Below are positions 6,871 through 10,957 of a DNA stretch of 10,957 nucleotides, piece by piece. A model generated the notes under the pieces. It was not told the DNA's origin, did not search any database, and worked only from the letters and a program-made list of their open reading frames with translations. The position numbers and the translations under genes were made by a program. The stretch comes from an uncultured Fretibacterium sp. (lineage in GTDB: Bacteria > Synergistota > Synergistia > Synergistales > Aminobacteriaceae): positions 1-10,957 of the forward strand of contig CALEPX010000069.1 in the NCBI GenBank assembly GCA_937911045.1, read 5' to 3'. Numbering within the stretch: position 1 is the first letter of the stretch; each line of letters begins with the position of its first letter.

Positions 6871-6877
6871 GTGTAAA
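6848..6877 (-). promoter_or_regulatory. Possible promoter of the ebfC-recR-ispDF-uppS-cdsA-dxr operon
   Basis: The minus strand reads TTTACA (6877-6872), 18 bases, then AATAAT (6853-6848). Each box matches five of six consensus bases. The region is very AT-rich, so such matches arise easily; this is the best candidate among several. Confidence 0.35.
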
Positions 6878-6880
6878 ATT

Positions 6881-6892
6881 TTATCATGATAA
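6881..6892. promoter_or_regulatory. Perfect palindrome TTATCATGATAA, possible operator
   Basis: A 12-base self-complementary sequence placed 24 bases before the citC start and just upstream of the proposed ebfC -35 box. It could serve either divergent gene. A TATCAT within it could be a citC -10 box, but I see no matching -35 box. Confidence 0.4.
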
Positions 6893-6901
6893 TTATGATT
6901 C

Positions 6902-6910
6902 AAGGGAGGA
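6902..6910 (+). promoter_or_regulatory. Strong ribosome binding site of citC
   Basis: AAGGGAGGA, 6 bases before the ATG at 6917. The spacing favours this ATG over the adjoining in-frame TTG at 6914. Confidence 0.85.
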
Positions 6911-6916
6911 ATTTTG

Positions 6917-7975
6917 ATGGGCGAATTTTCAGGAACGTATTCAATCTCGAAAGTCTACGCGTCGGATAAAGGCACGAATCGCAAAGTTGACAAGTTACTC
7001 GAACAGGAAGGTATCCGCCGCGACAGAAATCTGGATTACACGTGCGCGATGTTTGACGAGGATTTGAACGTGATTGCGACGGGCAGTTGTTTCGGAAATA
7101 CGCTGCGTTGCATGGCGGTCAGTCACGAACATCAGGGTGAAGGTCTCATGAACGCGATTGTCTCGCATCTTGTGCAGTTCGAATTTGAGCGCGGGATTTA
7201 TCATTTGTTTATGTACACGAAATGTGATTCGGCGAAATTTTTCGGGGACTTGGGATTTTACGAGATTGTCAGAGCTGACGGTCAAGCTGTCTTCATGGAA
7301 AATCGTCGCAATGGTTTCAAAGAATATCTTGATGATTTACTCGCGACAAAAGTTTCCGGCGAAAAAATTGCTGCGTTGGTTCTGAATGCGAATCCGTTCA
7401 CGCTGGGACATTTGTATCTGGTCGAGAAAGCTGCGTCAGAGAATGATTGCGTTCATGTTTTCATCGTGAGTGAAGAGGCGTCGTTAGTTCCGTTTGAAAT
7501 ACGCAAGAAACTTGTGATTGCTGGAACGTCGCACTTGAAAAATCTGGTCTATCACGATTCCGGAGCGTATATTATCAGCAGTTCAACATTCCCGAGTTAT
7601 TTTCAAAAGGACGAAGCGTCAGTAATCGAAAGTCACGCGAAAATCGACCTGAGTATATTCGTTAAGATTGCCGCAGCTTTGGGAATAAATTCGCGATATG
7701 TCGGTGAAGAGCCGAGAAGCTTAGTCACGGGTATTTATAATCGGATCATGAGCGAGAAACTGCCGGAGAATAATATCAAATGCGTGATCGTCCCGAGAAA
7801 ACAGGAATCCGGCGAGATAATCAGCGCGTCAAAAGTTCGTCAGGCAATCAAAGACGGCAATCTCGAAGCAATCAAGAATCTTGTTCCGGAATCAACGTAT
7901 GAATTTTTCACGAGTTCTGAGTCTGAAGCAGTCGTGAAGAAAATCCGCTCCGAAGCAAACGTGATACATTACTGA
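6917..7975 (+). CDS. citC: [Citrate (pro-3S)-lyase] ligase-like protein
   Basis: The known family activates citrate lyase by acetylating the thiol of the prosthetic group on its acyl carrier subunit, using acetate and ATP. The 352-residue length is typical. The N-terminal part (about 8-130) is a GNAT-type fold with a C-x-G-N-T-LRCMAVS strand and an EHQGEG cofactor-loop-like motif (71-76). The C-terminal part (about 150-345) is a cytidylyltransferase-like nucleotide-binding domain with NANPFTLGHLYLVE (157-170), where the HxGH-type motif reads T-L-G-H, and ISASKVRQAI (302-311). No citD, citE, citF, citX or citG lies in the window, so its lyase partner must be elsewhere or the protein has another target. 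It is divergent from ebfC and has a strong ribosome site. No clear terminator follows. Family assignment is firm; substrate is inferred. Confidence 0.9.
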   Translation: MGEFSGTYSISKVYASDKGTNRKVDKLLEQEGIRRDRNLDYTCAMFDEDLNVIATGSCFGNTLRCMAVSHEHQGEGLMNAIVSHLVQFEFERGIYHLFMYTKCDSAKFFGDLGFYEIVRADGQAVFMENRRNGFKEYLDDLLATKVSGEKIAALVLNANPFTLGHLYLVEKAASENDCVHVFIVSEEASLVPFEIRKKLVIAGTSHLKNLVYHDSGAYIISSSTFPSYFQKDEASVIESHAKIDLSIFVKIAAALGINSRYVGEEPRSLVTGIYNRIMSEKLPENNIKCVIVPRKQESGEIISASKVRQAIKDGNLEAIKNLVPESTYEFFTSSESEAVVKKIRSEANVIHY

Positions 7976-8002
7976 GCATTACTGAGAATTTTGCGAGAAA
8001 AT

Positions 8003-8031
8003 TTGCGCGTGTGAAAAATTTGTGATATATT
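8003..8031 (+). promoter_or_regulatory. Promoter of the infC-rpmI-rplT-pheST operon
   Basis: TTGCGC (8003-8008), 17 bases, then TATATT (8026-8031), with TG one base before the -10 box. The predicted start is near 8038. The bases ATTTGTGA before the -10 box also occur in the promoter of the Tp47-like gene. GCGAGAA (7993-7999) and TTCTCGC (8030-8036) form an inverted repeat around it. Confidence 0.65.
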
Positions 8032-8037
8032 CTCGCG

Positions 8038-8285
8038 TGGCTCTCCTGATTGACGGCTGAACTGGTGCTGAATTGGTTCGGTCTGTTGACGGGGAAATTT
8101 TGTAAGTTTGGAGAAATTTGTTAAGAAGCCTTGAACCTGTAGATAACGTGACGCGTGGTGAATTTGTGCGTTCGTGAGAATAATTTGAGAAATGCGAAAT
8201 CAGGGTAGAGGCTTTTTGCGGAAACTCTGATTTTTTGAATTCTTGTGTCATCTGTAAGGGCAAATCTTAGAAGGGAGTGGAATTA
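8038..8285 (+). promoter_or_regulatory. Long structured infC leader, probable L20-type autoregulatory RNA
   Basis: About 248 bases without a gene lie between the predicted transcription start and infC. Visible pairings: a long-range helix between 8122-8131 and 8209-8218 (core AAGCCT with AGGCTT, extended with two G-U pairs); inside it a hairpin pairing 8146-8148/8151-8154 with 8168-8171/8173-8175; then a terminator hairpin at 8197-8233. The 3' strand of the long helix lies in the terminator loop, so the two elements form a pseudoknot or compete. In Bacillus subtilis, L20 represses this operon by attenuation in the infC leader; the same logic is inferred here. Near the 5' end GCTGAACTGGT and GCTGAATTGGT form a near-direct repeat. 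An opposite-strand frame at 7979-8263 has no support as a gene. Confidence 0.5.
8197..8236 (+). terminator. Intrinsic terminator/attenuator in the infC leader
   Basis: AAATCAGGGT (8197-8206) pairs with ACTCTGATTT (8224-8233) over 10 bases including one G-U pair, with a 17-base loop and a run of six T at 8231-8236. It lies about 50 bases before infC and would stop transcription before the operon. The stem is only moderately stable, which suits a regulated terminator. Confidence 0.55.
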
Positions 8286-8813
8286 TTGCCCAGAGAAGAA
8301 GAAAACGCACCGCGTGTAAATAACGAGATTACTTCCGCACAGGTGCTGCTGGTTGACGAAAACGGAATGAAGGTAGGCGTTACAAATACTCTTGACGCTA
8401 TTCGTATGGCTGCCGAGCAGTCGCTGGATCTTGTGGAAGTTGCCCCCATGGCAAAACCGCCCGTATGTCGCATCATGGATTACGGCAAGTACAGGTATCA
8501 GCTTCAGAAAAAAGAAAAGGACGCTCGCAAAAAACAGAAAGTTCAGGCCTTGAAAGAAATCAAAATGCGCCCGAAAATTGATGAGCATGATTTCGATTTC
8601 AAGACCAAAGCGATTCGCACGTTTCTTGAGAGTGGTCACAGGGTTAAAGTGTCCGTGTTTTTCCGTGGGCGTGAGATGTCGTTTCTTGACAAGGGCGAGG
8701 AGGTTCTGAAGCGCGTTATCGCTGAATGTGAAGATGTCGGCAAATGCGAGGTCAAGCCTCAAATGGAAGGTCGTTACATGCGCCTATTGCTGACACCCCT
8801 GTCGGGCAAATAA
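8286..8813 (+). CDS. infC: Translation initiation factor IF-3
   Basis: Binds the 30S subunit, prevents premature 50S joining and checks the initiator codon. I start it at TTG 8286 (175 aa), 8 bases after AAGGGAG (8271-8277). The upstream in-frame GTG at 8277 overlaps that ribosome site and is unlikely. The N-domain begins PREEENAPRVNNEIT and holds PPVCRIMDYGKYRYQ (58-72); the linker is Lys/Arg-rich (about 74-88); the C-domain opens with KEIKMRPKIDEHDF (90-103), the family signature, and has VSVFFRGREM later. A non-ATG start is common for infC (AUU in E. coli) and is tied to IF-3 sensing of its own level; TTG here would at least lower expression. First gene of the infC-rpmI-rplT-pheST cluster. 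Confidence 0.95.
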   Translation: MPREEENAPRVNNEITSAQVLLVDENGMKVGVTNTLDAIRMAAEQSLDLVEVAPMAKPPVCRIMDYGKYRYQLQKKEKDARKKQKVQALKEIKMRPKIDEHDFDFKTKAIRTFLESGHRVKVSVFFRGREMSFLDKGEEVLKRVIAECEDVGKCEVKPQMEGRYMRLLLTPLSGK

Positions 8814-8878
8814 TCAGGCATAAATTTGCAAGTGCAAGTGTATATAAATTTGAGATTACTAGTAAGGAGAAAAATTTC

Positions 8879-9082
8879 ATGGCAAAGCAGAAGTTAAAGT
8901 CACACAGTGGAGCAAAGAAACGTTTTTTCAAGACAGCGTCGGGTAAATTCGCGTACAGAAAGTGCAGCCGTTCGCACATTCTCGTCCACAAATCACCCAA
9001 GAGACTGCGCACATTGCGTCAGACCGGCTACGTAACGGACACTCTTACGGAACAAATGCGTCATCTTTTACCCTATGATTAA
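8879..9082 (+). CDS. rpmI: 50S ribosomal protein bL35
   Basis: 67-residue basic protein of the large subunit. The start MAKQKLKSHSGAKKRFFKTASGKF is diagnostic for bL35, followed by HILVHKSPKRLRTLRQ and the C-terminal end MRHLLPYD. AAGGAG (8864-8869) lies 9 bases before the ATG. The frame is open upstream into infC (to 8744), but that extension has no conserved residues and no ribosome site. It follows infC by 65 bases, which contain two copies of ATAAATTTG and a doubled GCAAGT. Confidence 0.97.
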   Translation: MAKQKLKSHSGAKKRFFKTASGKFAYRKCSRSHILVHKSPKRLRTLRQTGYVTDTLTEQMRHLLPYD

Positions 9083-9141
9083 TTATTTAATTAATTATTA
9101 ACACGTATTACATGAACGAACGAAAGGAATGAAGATTTATC

Positions 9142-9492
9142 ATGAGAGTTAAAGGAGCTTCTGTGAGTAACAAGAAACGCGCAAAGTTATTCAAGATTAC
9201 GAAAGGCTACTGGGGTCAGCACAAGAACGTTTACAGACGCGCACGTGAGGCATATTTGGCGGCATTATCGCGTGCGTACGTCGATCGCAAACGCAAGAAG
9301 AGAGACTTTCGTAGATTATGGATCACTCGTATCAGTGCGGCAGTCCGAGCCGAGGGCATGAGCTACAGCGTATTCATGAACGCGCTAAAGAAACTCGACG
9401 TGAACATGAATCGCAAAATGCTTTCGGAACTCGCAATACATGACATTTCGGCATTCAAAGAACTCGTCGAAAAAGCGAAGGCCGTAAAGTAA
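9142..9492 (+). CDS. rplT: 50S ribosomal protein bL20
   Basis: Early-assembly 23S rRNA-binding protein and, in known systems, the repressor of this operon. 116 residues, as expected. The N-terminal tail MRVKGASVSNKKRAKLFKITKGYWG is basic and matches the extended bL20 tail. The core has RKKRDFRRLWITRISAA (51-67), SYSVFMNALKK and a helical end DISAFKELVEKAKA. The ribosome site is weak (AAAGGAA about 13 bases, or GAAGAT 7 bases, before the ATG). Inside the gene AAAGGAG sits 5 bases before an in-frame GTG (Val8), which could initiate a shorter product. The stop overlaps the pheS ATG by one base (TAATG). Confidence 0.97.
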   Translation: MRVKGASVSNKKRAKLFKITKGYWGQHKNVYRRAREAYLAALSRAYVDRKRKKRDFRRLWITRISAAVRAEGMSYSVFMNALKKLDVNMNRKMLSELAIHDISAFKELVEKAKAVK

Positions 9493-10526
9493 TGCCGGAT
9501 TTAGACTTGAATATAGGCGAAGTAAGATCGTCGTTCGAGAAAGCTCTTGGAGATGCAAAAACTCTTCAGGAGCTTGATGCTGTCCGAGTGAAATTCACGG
9601 GTAAGAAGGGCGATTTGACTTTGCTGCTGCGTTCGCTGGGGAAATTGCCGCCGGAAGAACGCAAAACTGTCGGTCAGGAATTGAACGCGTTACGTGACGA
9701 AATCGAACACGCTCTCGAAAAATCCGGACGCAAAATTCGTGACGCAGAAAATCAACAGATTGAATTAAACGAGAAAATTGACGTGACACTGCCATCGCGG
9801 GGAAACTCAATCGGAGCGTTTCATCCGGTCATGCAGACAATGCACGAACTCGTGAATATCATGCAGGGTTTGGGATATTCAGTTGCGTTGGGGCCTGAGA
9901 AAGAGCAGGATTTCTATAATTTCGAATGCCTGAACATTCCGCCATGGCACCCGGCGCGCGATATGCAGGACACGTTTTATTTTCCGGACGGGACGCTGCT
10001 GCGAACACATACTTCTCCCGTACAAGTCCGTTCGATGCTGAAATACGGTGCGCCGCTTCGGATCGTATGCCCGGGAAAAGTCTACCGGCGCGACAATGAC
10101 CCGACACATTCGCCGATGTTCAACCAGATGGAAGGCTTGCTGATTGACCAATACGTTTCGTTCAGCGAGTTGAAAGGCACAATGTCCGAGATGTTCGACG
10201 CGTTTTTCGGGCGCAAATTGAAATATAGATTCAGAGCGAGTTATTTCCCGTTCACAGAGCCTTCAATGGAACTTGATATCGAATGCGTAGAATGCTCCGG
10301 ACATGATGAACACTGCCGAGTTTGTCACGGAACAGGCTGGCTTGAAGTTGCCGGTATGGGCATGGTACACCCTAACGTTATTCGCGCTGGAAAGATTGAT
10401 CCGGAAATTTACAACGGCTTTGCTTTCGGAATAGGACTTGACCGTATGGCAATGTTGAAATATGGCATAAGCGATTTAAGACTCTTATTTGATGGCAATG
10501 TTTCGTACTTAAAGGGGGCTGAATAA
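9492..10526 (+). CDS. pheS: Phenylalanyl-tRNA synthetase alpha subunit
   Basis: Catalytic subunit of the (alpha-beta)2 class II enzyme that charges tRNA-Phe. 344 residues, typical. An N-terminal helical tRNA-binding coiled coil (about 10-95) precedes the catalytic domain. Motif 2 is GKVYRRDNDPTHSPMFNQMEG (195-215) and motif 3 is GFAFGIGLDRMAMLKYG (309-325). RTHTSPVQVR (171-180) and FRASYFPFTEPSMELD (247-262) line the active site. A four-cysteine insert with C265, C268, C275 and C278, followed by GTGWLEVAGMGMVHP, could bind zinc and is found in several clades. The ATG overlaps the rplT stop, so it is translated from the infC operon transcript. Confidence 0.97.
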   Translation: MPDLDLNIGEVRSSFEKALGDAKTLQELDAVRVKFTGKKGDLTLLLRSLGKLPPEERKTVGQELNALRDEIEHALEKSGRKIRDAENQQIELNEKIDVTLPSRGNSIGAFHPVMQTMHELVNIMQGLGYSVALGPEKEQDFYNFECLNIPPWHPARDMQDTFYFPDGTLLRTHTSPVQVRSMLKYGAPLRIVCPGKVYRRDNDPTHSPMFNQMEGLLIDQYVSFSELKGTMSEMFDAFFGRKLKYRFRASYFPFTEPSMELDIECVECSGHDEHCRVCHGTGWLEVAGMGMVHPNVIRAGKIDPEIYNGFAFGIGLDRMAMLKYGISDLRLLFDGNVSYLKGAE

Positions 10527-10527
10527 T

Positions 10528-10957
10528 ATGTTAATTTCTTGGGAATTGCTGAAAGAGTTCATTGACATTAAGCCCACTGATCTGACTCCTGAAGCCTTGG
10601 CCGAGCGTTTAACGTTTTCAGGTTCAGAAGTTGAGGGGATAACTTACACTGCCGGAAAAATCAAAAATGTGGTCGTCGCGAAAATTGCTGTGCTTGAATC
10701 TCACCCGACCGACTCAAAATATTCCATAGCTCATTTAGACACAGGAGCAGGCCAAGAATTTATCTGCGTCACTAGTGCTAAGAACATGAAGCAGGGCGAT
10801 AAAGTTTTCTACGCTGGAAAAGGTAGCGTGTTGCCCGACGGAATGGAGCTAGGCACAAGAGATTTTCACGGCGTTGAAAGTTTTGGCATGATGTTATCGG
10901 CTGAAGAGCTTGGTCTTCATGATGTTGATGATCCTTCGGGCCTGTTAATTCTTCCTG
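10528..10957 (+). CDS. pheT: Phenylalanyl-tRNA synthetase beta subunit (5' part, truncated by window edge)
   Basis: Partner of PheS; contributes tRNA binding and editing. The ATG at 10528 is two bases after the pheS stop, with AAAGGGGG (10511-10518) 9 bases upstream. The 143 codons visible are open to the edge. Residues 1-37 match the usual start (MLISWELLKEFIDI ... TPEALAERLTFSGSEVEGI). Residues 44-143 form the EMAP/OB-fold tRNA-binding domain, with VVVAKIAVLESHPTDSKYSI, then FHGVESFGMMLSAEELGL (113-130). The usual CGAPN of this domain reads TSAKN (82-86). Confidence 0.96.
   Translation, partial: MLISWELLKEFIDIKPTDLTPEALAERLTFSGSEVEGITYTAGKIKNVVVAKIAVLESHPTDSKYSIAHLDTGAGQEFICVTSAKNMKQGDKVFYAGKGSVLPDGMELGTRDFHGVESFGMMLSAEELGLHDVDDPSGLLILP

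Noticed and set aside
7979..8263. Minus-strand frame of 94 aa in the infC leader
   Set aside because: It covers the promoter and structured leader, has no recognisable motif and no supported ribosome site.
8744..8878. Upstream extension of rpmI
   Set aside because: The diagnostic bL35 N-terminus starts at 8879 behind AAGGAG; the earlier residues come from the infC tail and spacer.
9083..9141. AT-rich near-palindrome after rpmI as a terminator
   Set aside because: The stretch after the rpmI stop (TTAATTATTTAATTAATTATTAA-like) has no G/C stem and no clear U-run after a hairpin; the operon continues into rplT.
9400..9491. T-box or Phe leader-peptide attenuator for pheST
   Set aside because: pheS begins directly at the rplT stop, leaving no leader space; control must come from the infC promoter or from within rplT.
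1..10957. CRISPR array, IS element, prophage or defence system
   Set aside because: No regularly spaced repeats, transposase, integrase or defence-type domain is encoded; apart from the left-edge surface gene and the 60-aa gene, all products are recognised housekeeping or metabolic families.

Overview
The window is an ordinary bacterial core-gene region with one accessory surface-protein gene at its left edge. Host: an anaerobic bacterium, most plausibly of the Synergistota (Synergistaceae, gut or rumen type). This is an inference from three things: a fused IspDF next to recR/ybaB and the uppS-cdsA-dxr block, an isolated citC-like gene, and a secreted protein with Tp47-like repeats. No rRNA or other decisive marker is present, so the phylum is held at moderate confidence.

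Layout, left to right. (1) 1-1147, minus: the 5' part of a secreted, tandem-repeat, Tp47-like protein, cut by the window edge. It has its own promoter framed by inverted repeats (1171-1241). (2) 1267-6802, minus: a tight operon read right to left as ybaB/ebfC, recR, ispDF, a 60-aa unknown gene, a [4Fe-4S] uracil-DNA glycosylase, uppS, cdsA and dxr. Junctions are overlaps or short gaps. It joins recombination and repair functions (RecR, EbfC, UDG) to isoprenoid and envelope-lipid precursors: Dxr, IspD and IspF of the MEP pathway, undecaprenyl diphosphate synthase, and CDP-diacylglycerol synthase. (3) 6803-6916: an AT-rich divergent promoter region with short repeats. (4) 6917-7975, plus: a citrate lyase ligase (citC)-like gene with no lyase genes nearby. 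(5) 7976-8285: promoter and long leader of the infC operon, containing a probable attenuator of the ribosomal protein L20 type. (6) 8286-10957, plus: infC, rpmI, rplT, pheS and the start of pheT, the classic IF3-L35-L20-PheRS cluster.

I see no CRISPR array, tRNA, rRNA, IS element, phage gene or defence system. The items most worth a second look are the in-frame 984-bp repeat of the Tp47-like protein with its palindrome-framed promoter, the structured infC leader, the small gene coupled to the UDG gene, and the orphan citC. I do not find convincing evidence of a wholly new multi-gene system.
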